Positions 25,565-37,992 of a stretch of DNA of 64,000 nt are shown here, piece by piece. Source of the stretch: Epiperipatus broadwayi (taxonomy: Eukaryota > Onychophora > Udeonychophora > Euonychophora > Peripatidae); assembly GCA_028023455.1 (NCBI GenBank), contig JAQFVV010000111.1:3767443-3831442 (forward strand), given 5' to 3'. Within the stretch, counting starts at the first letter, position 1, and each line of letters opens with the position of its first letter. Below the pieces are notes generated by a model. The model did no database searches, had not been told where the DNA came from, and worked only from the letters and a program-made list of their open reading frames with translations. Both the position numbers and the translations under genes were made by a program.

Positions 25565-26980
25565 AAAGCTAAATAACAATCTCAGATTTTCAAATAGATA
25601 GTTTATATGACAGTTAATGTAAAAATCATAAGAATTGACCAGACATCTCAAGTTATTTTCCATTTATAGATAAATGTTATATTTTATAAAAGTAATAAAT
25701 TCACTGGAAATGAATAAATCATTGATAAATATACTCATTCAGAGATATGCGGCTGACTTTATTGTAAAGTAGATCTTAACAACCACTATGCATTACCAGC
25801 TAAGTAGTGATTATATGTTGAAAAGATCGTTGACCTATATAAATTAGTCCTAAGTATTGTACTGATTAATCTGTCCCAGTGTTGGGGCATATTTGTTCTA
25901 GTACACACATTGCTGATTGATACATACTTCATCATCATCATTGTAATCACATCAATCCATTGCAGGTTGAAAGTCTCTCCAAATTTAATCCATCTTCTCT
26001 GATATCTAGCTTTTTTTTTCACATCACCCCAGCTCATTTTTTTATTTCATTTATCCATCTCACATGTGATATATTTCTGGTTTTTTTTACAATCGTTTAA
26101 TATTTTGTTTAATATTTCAATTGCCCATCTATTATCATATCTTCTAGCAATATGTTTAGCCCAACTCCATTTGTCTTCTAATTATTTCAATGATGTCATT
26201 AATACCTGCTTGTTTTTTAATCCAGATATTGCATGTTTGATCTTTCTTATTACTCCTAAGATGCATCTTTCCATACTTTTTTGAGTTGTTTGAAGTCTAT
26301 GTATTTCCACTCTGTTAAGAACCATGTCTCAGATCCATAAATAACATCTCGTAAAGTCACATTTAAAACAATCCTTTTAAATTCCATAGACATATTTCCT
26401 TTCACTATTAAATTATTATAATCAAAATCATTAAACCAAATTTATTTCAATGATTAATTTTTGCCATTATGTTTCCATTTATAGTATTATTCCTACAATA
26501 GCATTTGTAATTTTTAACTTCTTCTAACTCATCATAATCAATTTTTACTTTCATCTTTTGAGAAAATCCATTGAAAATTACTTTAGTCTTTTTAATTTAT
26601 ACTATAGACCTTTTTTCTCCCTTCTAATTGATAACTCTTCCAATATTTTCTGATCATCTAAAACATTATATGCAAAAAACAACTGCATAATCTGAAAAAT
26701 CTAAATATCTTAAATATTCTCAATTTAATTTTACTCTATTAGCTACCTTTTTTTAATTCGAAAACTCTGTCTTCCACAACTGCTGTAAAATAGTTTTCAA
26801 AATGTGAAGACACCCTGTCTTACACTTAAAAATAGTAACTTTCCTAGTATCATTATGTAATCTTGCTGTTGCATTGTTATATATCTCAATGATCCAATGA
26901 TTAAAATATTAAAAAATGCTTATATGATCAAATTTCTTTTCATAATCCACTAATCCAAAGCATAATGGCAAATCATATTT

Positions 26981-27259
26981 ATTGGTCCTTTCCATATCTT
27001 CTCTCAATACTTGGATCCCACTGGTTATTCTGGTTGGTAGCAATACAATGTTATCTGAATAAAAGTTGTCATTATTGGTCCTTTCGATATCTTCTCTCAA
27101 TACTTGGATCCCACTGCTTATTCTGGTTGGTGGAAATACAATGTTATCTGAAGACAAGTTGTCATTATTGGTCCTTTTGATATCTTCTCTCAATACTTGG
27201 ATCCCACTGCTTATTCTGGTTGGTAGAAATACAATGTTCTTTGAAGACAAGTTGTCATT
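26981..27259 (-). repeat. In-frame triple 93-bp tandem repeat inside LINE copy 2
   Basis: Copies start at 26981, 27074 and 27167. Because 93 is a multiple of 3, the open frame 27250-26909 runs through and repeats a 31-residue segment around TRISSGIQVLREDIERTN three times, directly before motif A. The copies differ at several positions, so the duplication is not brand-new. The other units have one copy. Confidence 0.93.
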
Positions 27260-28088
27260 ATTATGGTACCAATTCTGTATAATGCTGATAAAATGCTTGT
27301 AGATCTGTAAATCCTAATATCTTTTTATCACCTTTTTAAAATATTAATATTGCATTTTTCAAATTATCTGTTACAATATTATCATTTACAAACTTGGTAT
27401 ACAACATGACCACAATTTTTTACATTTCTTCACCTGCTCATTTTAATGTACAGTTGTTAATTTCATCATTATCAAAGACTTTTTCCTTCTTCATAAATTT
27501 AATTGTATGTTTCAATTATACATTTAATATCTTTGGTAATTGAGAAGATATAATAGATATAGGAGGTACTTGTTCTTTTTTACTCTATAATTCTTGATAG
27601 AAACCTTCTACCCATTTCAGATGTTATCTTTATCTTTATTAATAGTGGGTTTCTTTTTTTCTTATTGGAGATATAAATTCCTACCAATACAATTATGTTG
27701 TTTAACACTCATTAGATTTTTATTTTCATCTATATCTTTCCTTCTTATTTCACAATTATACTTTCTTATATCATTTTAAACTTCTTTTTATTCCATTGTA
27801 CAAAATTTAAGATACTCAGTTCTTTTAATGCATCATGTTTATGAATCTTCATATTCCTTCATTTGTTCATAAATTTTTTTGTCTCACTATAAAGTTTTTT
27901 TGACAATTCCTGCTTTATTCTACCAGCTATCTTTGTTGCAGTATTTAAAGGTATATCCGTTATTTTCCTATTAATTTAATTGAAATCTGAACCATGTTCA
28001 AATCTTTTAATACCTGAAACTAATTTGGAATTCTTATTTAAATACATTAGAATGTTTCTGAAAATTAGAAATATCAATTGTAAATATT

Positions 28089-28129
28089 GTTTTTCTTTAT
28101 CAAAAAAAAAAAGATTGTTTTTCTTAATA
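28089..28129 (+). mobile_element. A-tail-only insertion with target duplication
   Basis: ATTGTTTTTCTT occurs on both sides of TATCAAAAAAAAAAAAG-like sequence. Homologous units have one copy of the 12-mer and no A-run. This looks like an extremely 5'-truncated retroposon insertion. Confidence 0.6.
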
Positions 28130-29091
28130 ATTTTAGATCCTCTAGTTTTGCCTTAATACATATCTTATATCTTACTAATCAATGACCACTTCCTGTTTTA
28201 AAATTATTAAGAACATTATAATCTTAAAATAAATATTTTTGGATAGTCAAAATATAGACCGTATCTGATGTATCTTTACTTGGATCCTTGCACATCCATT
28301 TAAAATATTTCTCAAAACAAGAATTTACAACATAAAACTTGTCATTTTTACAAACTGTAGAAGTCCAAGTTGTCTCTCTTTTTTATTACCATAATGAAAT
28401 TTACCTATGGTACTTTTAACTTTGATTTGTTTACCAATTTTACTACTAAAGCCTCTCATGACAGTTTCAAAATGTTATTTCATTTGATCAAAGGTGTTTT
28501 GTACATGCATATAAAAATATTCTACTATTTCATCAGAATGACAACTTGTTGGAGAGAAACCTGAATTAAGTGCATTTGGATTTTCACCATTCTGCCTAAT
28601 ATATTTTCAATATCCACTACGTTGTTCTTCCACTTTTTATTTGCAATGAATCTTACTGCCATTATAGTTCCAATATTTGTACCTTTGTAATAGATTTCCA
28701 GTCCACTTTTTAAGTCAGTTGCCTCTTCACCAACCACTAACATCCCCTTTATTAAAAGACAATTCTCATCCCAATTCTTGCAATTGTATCTAAATAAAAA
28801 GCCATCATCTAATGAACGCCTCCGTTCACAATCAGATGGTTATTAGCAGTCTCTACCTTAGGCCACTTACTACTATATTGGCTGGTGACTTTACAGTGAC
28901 CAGAGAATAAAGACCATGAATTATTTTTGTATTAATCTAATAGAAAATAAAACTATATTCACAAACATATTCATTCTGATCTCATCATGCAACTGAGAAA
29001 AAAAAAACAAAAAACATTGTGATTCTTGACAAAACTCAGAGGCTAAACCTTAATAAATTGAGCATGCTGTTTAATGTGTGATGGTGAGTAG

Positions 29092-30430
29092 GACATCCAT
29101 GCTCCTATATTACATGAGTAATCACATAGTAATATCAGCTTTAATGGCAACAACGTATTGACAATTTGACCTGCATTGTTCTTTGAAAACCTCCCGCCCC
29201 AAAAAATCAAACTTTCTCCTCTTTGTTACAGCAAACTTTTGACAGCAGTACTTGCATATTATATACAGAGAAAAACTGACATCTATATATAGTTTGGAAA
29301 ATAAATTGTAGGTATTTTTAACACTTTGCAAATAATCTTTTCTCACTACTTTTTTGATTAGTACTTTTAAAGAAAAATAATGTACGATTTTTTTAGGGAA
29401 TATTTAATTTGTTTTCATTATTTAGCAATAGAGGACGCTAACATACGAATTAAAGTGATAATAAATGACAAAAAAATCCCACTTTACTGCTTTAAATTTA
29501 TAAATCATTTCTATATTTCACAAAATAATAATTAACTTTAATGTAAAACAATAAATAATTGATAAACATGTCTCTTCAATATTAAGATGTTGGCTGATTA
29601 TAATGGCATAGATCCGGCTATGTTAGTTTTAAACAATGTATCTGCTAAAGCCTGCTATAGTATTGTGACTGATCCTTGGACAATCAATCTTTTAGCGTAA
29701 ACAATACTCTTGGTGCCGAGGTTATGGGATGGCATCTGATTAATAGACCCTTAATTGATAGGGTCCTAAAGCTTATGGCATAACTATTTTTTCTTTATAT
29801 TTTTTTATCTTAATAATTGGCGAGGATAAATATGATCTTGGTCAGTGTTACCCAATATGTTGACCATTCCTTCCACATCTAATGCATTTTTTTAATAGGC
29901 TAATTGATAATTCTTGCATGTTTACACTTGTACAATAATTTGTATAAATTCATAGCAATTTTATTAACAGAAACTGAAAAACATAGTTTAGCAAATAATT
30001 AATTAAGTGACATATGCAAAGCACAGTTTTGAACAATATAATTTTTCTTTAATTTCCTACATTGCATTTTTAAAGCTAAATATCAATGTAAGACTTTCAT
30101 ATAGAAAGTTATATAATTTTCATCATATAAAAACAGAGATAGTTAATATCAAAGTCATAAAAAGTGACAAAGCTATCACTTTATTTTCCATTTATAAGCA
30201 AATTCTATATTTTATAAAATAATAAATTTACAGGAAATAAATAATTCATTAATAAAATTACTCCTTTGTGACATGTGTGACTTTTTATTGTAAAATAAAT
30301 CTTACAACTGCAATGTATTGACACCAGTGTAGTGGTTATAAGCTACGAAGGTTGTTGACCTATATAAATCAGTCATAAGTATTGTACTGACTAACCTGTC
30401 CCAGTGCTGATGTGACTTTTTATTGTAAAA
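29092..30430. repeat. Array spacer 2
   Basis: Homologous to spacers 1, 3, 4 and 6. Contains the GGCTGATTATAATGGCATAG landmark and the uninterrupted SINE target sites. Its end is part of a 135-bp duplication. Confidence 0.75.
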
Positions 30431-30545
30431 TAAATCTTACAACTGCAATGTATTTACACCAGTGTAGTGGTTATAAGCTACGAAGGTTGTTGACCTATAT
30501 AAATCAGTCATAAGTATTGTACTGACTAACCTGTCCCAGTGCTGA
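30276..30545. repeat. 135-bp tandem duplication across the spacer/LINE junction
   Basis: Positions 30276-30410 and 30411-30545 are nearly identical (one G/T difference seen). It is recent compared with divergence between array units. Confidence 0.95.
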
Positions 30546-32654
30546 TGCATATTTGTTTTAATACACTTATTTCTGATGATTGCATACTTCATCATCATCA
30601 TTGTAATCACATCAATCCACAGCTGGATGAAAGTCTCTCCAAAGTCAATCCATCTTCTCTGATCTCTAGTTATTCTCTCCATATCCTCACTGCACATTTC
30701 TCTATTTCTTTCACGCATCTCACATATGACCTGTTTCTGGGTCTTTTACAATCCATTGATATCTGGTCTAAGGTTTCAATTGTCCATCTATTATCATCTT
30801 TTCTAACAATATGTTTAGCCCAATATCTTGATATCTAGTTTAATATTTCAGTTGTCCATCTATTATCATCTCTTATAGCAATATGCTTAGCGCAACTTCA
30901 CTTTAATTCTTTCAATGATGTCAGTAACATGTTTTTGTTCTCTACCCATATAGTGCATTTTTGATATTTTCTTGTTACACCTAAGATGCATCTTTAATGT
31001 ATCGATTTTAATTCCTTCATTATCAAATCTTTTCCCCTCTTCATAAAATCAATTGTATGGCTCAATTATTCATTTAACATCCTGAGCAATTCAGAAGATA
31101 TAACAGATGTAGGAGGTACTTGTTCTTTATTACTATATCATTCTTGATAAAACCCTCTACAATTTCATGATGCCATCTTTGTATTTACTAATACTTGATT
31201 TCTTTTTTCTTATTGCAGATGTAAATTCCTACCAATACCATTATGTTGTTTAACACTCTTTATATTTTTATTTTCTTCAACATCTTTCCTTGCTAGTTCA
31301 CAATTATACTTTCTTATATCATTTTTAACCCATTTTCATGCCATTTTACAAAATGTAAGATAGTCAATTTTTTTAATGCATCAAATGTATGTATCTTCAT
31401 ATTCTTTCTTTTGTTCATAAATTCTCTAGTCTCAATATAAAGTTTTTGGCCAATTGCTGCTTTATTCTGCCAGCTATCCTTGTTGCAGTATTTAAAAGTA
31501 TATCAGTTATTTTCCTATTAATTTAATTGAAATCTGATCATGTTCAAATCATCCAATACATGAAACTGATTTGCAATAACTAATTTAAATACATTAGAAT
31601 GTTTCTAAATATTAATAATATCAACTGTAAACATTGTTTTTGTTAATAATTTTTGGTACTCTAGTTTTGCATTAACATGTATGTTTTATCTTACTAATCA
31701 ATGATCACTTCCTGCCTTACACTTGTTAAAAACATAATCTTAAAATAAGTATTTTCTGATAGTCAATACATTGACCAATTCTGATATATTTTCACTTGAA
31801 TCCTTCCACATCAATTTTCATTTAACATTTTCCCTCAAAACAAATATTTATAATGTAAAGTTTGCCCTTTTTTGAAAACTTCAGAAGTCCATGCCCTCTC
31901 TTATTTCTATTAACATAACACAATTTATGTATAGCACCTTTAACTTTTATTTGTTTACCAGTTCTAGCATTAAAGATTCCCATAACAGTTTTAAAACATT
32001 ATTTAGTCTGATAAAAAGCCTTTTGTACATCCATATAAAATGTTCTACTACTTCATCACTATAAGAACCTGTTGGACAGATACTTGAATTAGATGCATTT
32101 GGTATCTGCTATTAACTCACCACTTTGTCCAATACATCTTCAATATCCACTAAGTTGTTTCACTTTTTATTTGCAATGAATCTTACCCCCATTATAGTTC
32201 CATAATTTGTGCCTTTGTAGTAGAATACAGGTACAGTTATTGAATTAATTGTCTCTTCACCTTTTCTTCTAACTTCACAAGACCACTAATATCCCCTTTA
32301 TTAAAAGACAGTTCTCCTTTAAATTCTTTCAATACTCCTTTACTTGAAAGTGATCTGCAATTGTATCAAAATAATAACCCCTCACATAATTATCAGCCTG
32401 TGTCCATAATCAGTGATTTTTAGCAGCCTCTGTCTTTGGCCATTCACTGCTACATTGGTTGGTGAAATTACCTTCATCTGTGAATAAGGACCATAAATTA
32501 TTTTTGTATATATCTAGTAGAAAATCAAAGTATGTTCACACACACATTCATTCTGGCCTCATCAGACAACTAAGAAAAGAATCCAGTGTGATTCTTGATC
32601 TAAAACTCAGAGGCTAAACACCAATAAATTCAGTATTCTGGTTAATTTGTGTTG
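30431..32654 (-). pseudogene. LINE copy 3, reverse transcriptase deleted
   Basis: The C-terminal part is the longest clean frame of this tail (30718-30437, with RRWIDFGETFIQLWIDV). At about 30992 the sequence jumps from the C-terminal region (CCTAAGATGCATCTTT) to the linker (TTAATTCCTTCATTATCAAA), removing the reverse transcriptase core. The endonuclease region is at about 32110-32400, broken. Confidence 0.8.
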
Positions 32655-33910
32655 GTGAGGAAGTCATCCATATTCATACACTATATGAATAATCACATAG
32701 TAATGTAAGCTGAAGTGACAATAATGTATATGGACAACTTGCCACAGCCAACTTTTTCTGAAGCATTTGCATTTTTATACAGAGGAAAACTGAAATATAT
32801 ATATATATAAATAAGTATTTGTATACAGAGGAAAACTGAAATATATATATATATAAATAAGTATTTGTAAACACTTTTGCAAATAATATTTTCTGGCTAT
32901 ATTTTTGATTAGCATTTTAAAAGTAAAATAATGTATGATTTGTTTAGGAAATATTAAATTTTTTTATGTTATTTAGCAACACAGAGCTGCTAACATACAA
33001 TTTTAAGTTATAATAAATGACAAAAAAGTCCCACATTACTATTTTAAGTTTATAAATCATTTCTATATTTCATGAAATAATAATTACCTTGACTGTAAAC
33101 AATAAATCATTGATAAATATGTCCCTTCTATAATAAGGTGTTGGCTGATTATAGTGGCATTGATCTTTCAATTGCACTGCTATTATAGCTATTGAGTTCT
33201 TATAAGCCAGGCTGGTCATCCACCTATGTTTATCAGTGTTACACCATGTATCTTCTAAATATTGCTACAGCATTGCCACTAATCCTTGAACAGGTAATGC
33301 TTTTAGAGTAAACAATGCTCTTTGTGCTGAGGTAGTGAGATCACATCTTAGTTACAGGACTTTAATTGGTAGTCTCCTTATATTTATGGAGTACCTACTT
33401 TTTCTTTATATTTTTTATATTAATAATTGGCTAGGATAAATATAATCTTAGTCTATGTTCTGCAATATGGTGACCATTCCTGCCAGTGCTAATGCATATT
33501 ATTTTTAATTAATATGCTAATTTATAATTCTTGCATGATTACACTTGTACAAGAATTACTATAAATACATAGCAGTTTTATTAACAGAAACTGAAATATA
33601 TAGTTTAGCAAATAAATATGTGACGTATGCGAAGCATAGTTTTAAACAATATATATTCTGTACTTTTCTACTTTGTATTTTTAAAGATAAATAATAATCT
33701 ACGATTTTCAAATAGATTGTTTATATAATTTTATTATATAAAAACAGAGACAGTTTATATAAAAGTCATAAGAAGTGACCAAACATATTACATTATTTTC
33801 CATTTATAAATTCTATATTTTATAAAATTATAAATTCACTGGAAATGAATATTCATTGGTAAATATACTCCATAAGTGATATGTGGTTGACTTGTTATTG
33901 TAAAGTAGAT
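32655..33910. repeat. Array spacer 3
   Basis: Homologous spacer with landmark TTGGCTGATTATAGTGGCAT at about 33141. Contains a 46-bp tandem duplication (32776-32821 and 32822-32867). Confidence 0.75.
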
Positions 33911-34809
33911 TTTACAACTACAAAGCATTGATAGCTATATAGTGGTTATATGCTAGAAAGTCGATTGACCTATATAAATCATTTTCAAATATTGTACTGA
34001 CTAATCCGTCCAAGTTCTGATTCATATTTGTTTTAATCCACTCATTGCTGATTAATGCATACTTCATCATCATCATTGTAATCATGTCAATGCACTGCAG
34101 GTTGAACATATCTCCAAATTCAATCCATGTTCACTGATCTCCAGTTTTTTCTTTTACCATCATTCCTACATATTTTCTTATTCCATTCATCCATCTCACA
34201 TGTGATCTATTTCTGAGTTTTTTACAATCTCTTCATATCTGAATTAAGATTTCAATTGTCCATCTATTATTATATCTTCTAGCAATATGTTTATTCCAAC
34301 TCCACTTCAGTCTTTCAATTCTTTGAATGATATCTGTAATACTTCTTTGTTCTCTTACCCATATATTGCATTTTTATCTTTTCTTGTTACCCTAAGATGC
34401 ATCTTTCCATACTTTTTTTATTTGTCTGAAGTCTATGTATCCATGTCTCCCATCCATAAGTAAAATTTGGTAAAGACACATTTAAAACAATCCTTCTAAA
34501 TCACATAGGCATATTTCCTTTTTCTATTAAGTTATTTTTATCAAAATCACTCCAACCAAGTTTATTTTGATAATTCATTTTTGCCATTATGTTTCCATCT
34601 ATAGTATTATTCTGACAATAGCATTTGTAGTTTTTAACTTCTTCTAAATCATCATAATCAATTTTTACTTTTATTTTTTTGAGAAATTCCACTGAAAATT
34701 ACTTTAGTTTTTTTAATATATACTTTTATATCTTCTATACCTTTTATTTGATAGCTTTTGCAATATTTTATGATCATCTAAAGCATTATATGTGAAAGTA
34801 AGCTATATC

Positions 34810-35057
34810 GTCTGAAAAATCTAAATGTGTTAAATATTCTCCACTACATTTTACTGTATTAGCTTCCTGTTTTAATTAGGAAAATATGTCTTTCAGGACT
34901 ACTGTAAAATAGTTTTCAAGAAGTGAAGTCATTGTCTGAAAAATCTAAATGTGTTAAATATTCTCCACTACATTTTACTGTATTAGCTTCCTGTTTTAAT
35001 TAGGAAAATATGTTTTTCAGGACTACTGTAAAATAGTTTTCAAGAAGTGAAGTCACC
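34810..35057. repeat. 124-bp tandem duplication in LINE copy 4
   Basis: The two copies are almost identical (TATGTCTTTCAGG versus TATGTTTTTCAGG). The length is not a multiple of 3, so it breaks the frame. Confidence 0.95.
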
Positions 35058-36046
35058 CTGTCTTACTCTTAAAAATTGTAACTTTCTTAGTATCATTATG
35101 TGATCTTTCTGTTGCATTGTTATATACTTTAATGATCCAGTGATTCAAATATTTAAAAAAATGCTTATAGAATCAAATTTCTTTTTGTAATCCAATTATC
35201 CAAAGCATAATGGCAACTCATATTCATTGGTCCTTTCTGTAATTTTTCTCAATACTTGGATCCTCCAGGATATTCTGGTTGGTTGAAATACAATGTTCTC
35301 TAATGACATGTTGTCATTGTCGTGGCAACAATTCTGTATAATACTGATAAAATTCTTGTAGGTTTGTAAATTCTAATATCTTTTTATCACTCTTTTAAAA
35401 TATTAATACTGTATTTTTCCACTTATCTATTACAATGTTATCATTTACAAATGTGGTTTATTACATGGCCAAAATTTTTTATATTTCTTCATCTGATTAT
35501 ATTAATGTATATATTAATTCCATCATTATCAAAGCTTTTCCTTTCATAAATTTAATTGCATGTCTCAATTATTCATTTAACATCATCAGCAATTTAGAAA
35601 AAAATTCTTTATTACTATTTAATTATTGACAGAACACTTCTATCCATGTCATGATGTTATCTTTGTTATTACTAATACTTGCTTTTTTTTTTTATTGGAG
35701 ATATAAATTCTTACCAAAACTAATATGTTGTTTAACACTCTTTAGATTTTTATTTTCTTTTACATCTTTCTTTGCTAGTTCACAATTGTACTTTCTTATA
35801 TCATTTTTAACTCTTTTTGATGCCATTTTATAAAATTTAAGATATTCAGTTTTTTAAAAGCATCATATTTATGTATCATCATTTTCCTTCTTTTGTTCAT
35901 AAATTCTCAAGTCTCAACATAAACTTTTGTGAACAATTGCTGCTCTATACTAACTTCTATTCTTGTTGCAGTATTTAAAAGTATATCAGCTATTTTCCTA
36001 TTAATTTAATTGAAATCTGACTCATGTTCACATTTTCTAATACATA

Positions 36047-36244
36047 AGTGAGTGGTCTGCCCTCACGCTTTCCTTGCCAGTACTTCAGATTTGCTCATAT
36101 ATAAAGCATTTGAGTTGTAGGAATAAGTGGATTCATTTTATTCCTGCATAAATACTATATCTTGTATTGGAAAGGAAAGTATTTATTTATTATTAATACT
36201 CGCAAAGCATATGCACAATTAGCTTGAAAGGCTGATATTTGAAT
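36047..36244. mobile_element. Unclassified insertion in LINE copy 4
   Basis: Comparison with other units (AATACATGAAACTAATTTG) shows about 200 extra bases here, starting AAGTGAGTGGTCTGCCCTCA and ending GATATTTGAATGTAAT. No clear inverted repeats or target duplication, and no tRNA-like boxes. The element type is unknown. Confidence 0.65.
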
Positions 36245-37224
36245 GTAATAAAACTAATTTGTAATTCTAATTTAAATACATTAGAATGTTTCTGAATATT
36301 AGAAATATCATCTATAAATATTGTTTTTCTTAATAAATTTTGGTCCTCTAGCTTTGCATTAACCCACATCTTACATCTTACTAATCAATGATCAATACCT
36401 GTGTTAAAATTATTAAGAAAATTATAATCTTAAAATAAGTATTGTCTGATAATCAAAATATAGACCATTTCTGATGTATTTTCATTTGGATCCTTGCACA
36501 TCCATTTCCATTTAACATTTTGTTCAAAACAAGAATTTATAATATAAAGTTTGTCATTTTCTGCAAACTGCAGAAATCAATGTCCTGTATCATTTCTATT
36601 AACATAGTGATATTTAACTATAGGACCTTTACTTTCATTTGTTTACCCATTCTGTCATTAAAGCCTCCCATAACAGTTTTAAAATGTTATTGAGTCTGAT
36701 TAAAACCTTTTTGTACATCCATATAAAAATCAACTATTACATCACTATGAGACCATTTTGGACAGAAACTTAAATTAGATACATTTGTTATCTGCTATTG
36801 AATTGAATAACTATTCTTGCCACTCTGCCCAATTCATTTTCAAATGAATCTTATTCTCATTATATTTTCCATATTTGTGCTTTTGTAGTAAAGTACATGT
36901 CTATTTTTTAAATCAATTGTCTCTTCACTTTTTCCTCTATCTTCACTATGTCCACTACATCCCCTTTATTAAAAGAGAGTGCTCCTTCCAATTCTTGCAA
37001 TATTCCTTTACTTGAAATTGATCTGAAGTTGTAACAAAATAAAAAGTCATCATCCAATGACAGCCTGTGTCCACAATTATATGATTTTTAGCAGTCTCTG
37101 CATTTGGCCATTCACTGCTGCATTGGCTGGTGACATTACAGTGTCCTGAAAATAAGGTCCATAACTTCGTTTTGTATATATTTAATAAAAAAATCAAAGT
37201 ATATTCACACACACACATTCATTC

Positions 37225-37992
37225 TGGCCTCATCAGGCAACTGAGAAAAAAACCATCTGGAGTGGACAATTTGACATGCTTGGTTTTTTAAAGCGTCCAA
37301 AAAAAATCATAGTCTGACCTTTTAGTTACAGCAAACTTTTGTCTGCAGTGCTTGCATATTTATACAGAGAAAAACTGACATATGTACATAGTTTAAAAAA
37401 TAACTTATAGACGTATTTTTAAACACTTTTGCAAATCATCTTTTCTCCCTACTTTTTTGATTAGCATTTTTAAAGCAAAATTCGTATCCTGACCGATGCT
37501 ATGACATAGGGAAAAAAAAGTATGTACGATAATTCAAGGGAATATTTAATTTGTTTTCATTATTTAGCAATAGAGAGCGCTAACATACGAATTAAAGTGA
37601 TAATAAATGATAAAAAAAATTCCACGTTACTAATTTAAGTTTATAAATCATTTTTATATTTCATGAAATAATAATTAACATTAGTGTAAAACAATAAATC
37701 ATTGATAAACATGTTCCGTCAATAATAAGACGTTGGTTGATTATTGTGACATAGATCTTCTGACTGTAATTCTATGACAGCTATTGAGTAGTTAGAAGGT
37801 AGGCTGGTCGTCCGCTTATGTTTGGTTTACACAATGTATCCGCTAAAACCTGCTAAAGCATTGCCGTTGATTCTTGAACAATCATTGTCTTTAGAATAAA
37901 CAATACTCTTGGTGGCCAGGTTGTGGGCTTGCATCTGAGTAATAGGCCCTTAATTGGTAGTGTCCTAAAGTTAATGACAGAGCTACTTTTTC
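37225..37992. repeat. Array spacer 4, truncated
   Basis: Spacer sequence runs to about 37992 and then jumps in a T-run to the reverse transcriptase 3' region of copy 5, losing the end of the spacer and the LINE C-terminus. A SINE fragment is inserted at about 37480. Confidence 0.75.
37479..37520 (+). mobile_element. SINE 3' fragment
   Basis: GACCGATGCTATGACATAGG followed by poly-A interrupts the spacer sequence AAAGCAAAATAATGTACGAT. Only the B-box-proximal tail of the SINE is present. Confidence 0.8.

Larger units (their letters stand above)
24372..25785. repeat. Array spacer 1, with two SINE insertions
   Basis: Non-coding spacer shared by the units, here carrying SINEs at 25141 and 25443 that are absent from the other spacers. 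It may combine the 3' UTR of one LINE and the 5' region of the next. Confidence 0.75.
25786..29091 (-). pseudogene. LINE copy 2 (RTE-type), endonuclease and reverse transcriptase
   Basis: Order on the minus strand: the endonuclease, seen at 28743-28525 (DLKSGLEIYYKGT, then ANKKWKNNVVDIE), typical of the APE-type enzymes annotated as craniofacial-development-protein-2-like; the reverse transcriptase palm motif A as FGLVDYEKKFDHIS at about 26950; and a C-terminal tail (26037-25786) containing RRWIKFGETFNLQWIDV. The catalytic FADD box is degraded (about 26690). A three-fold 93-bp duplication sits before motif A. Stops and frameshifts throughout. Function of an intact element: nicking the target and copying its RNA. 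Confidence 0.85.
33911..37224 (-). pseudogene. LINE copy 4, with internal duplication and a 200-bp insertion
   Basis: C-terminal tail (34109-33918, with DMITMMMMKYALISNEWIKT), reverse transcriptase with HLDFSDD at about 34815 in the catalytic box, and the endonuclease start and leader at 37218-36955 (DQFQVKEYCKNWKEHS). Positions 34810-34933 and 34934-35057 are a 124-bp tandem duplication. About 36047-36244 is an insertion absent from other units. Confidence 0.82.

Noticed and set aside
26965-27302. Plus-strand open frames of 71 and 78 codons
   Set aside because: Antisense shadows of the reverse transcriptase repeat on the minus strand.
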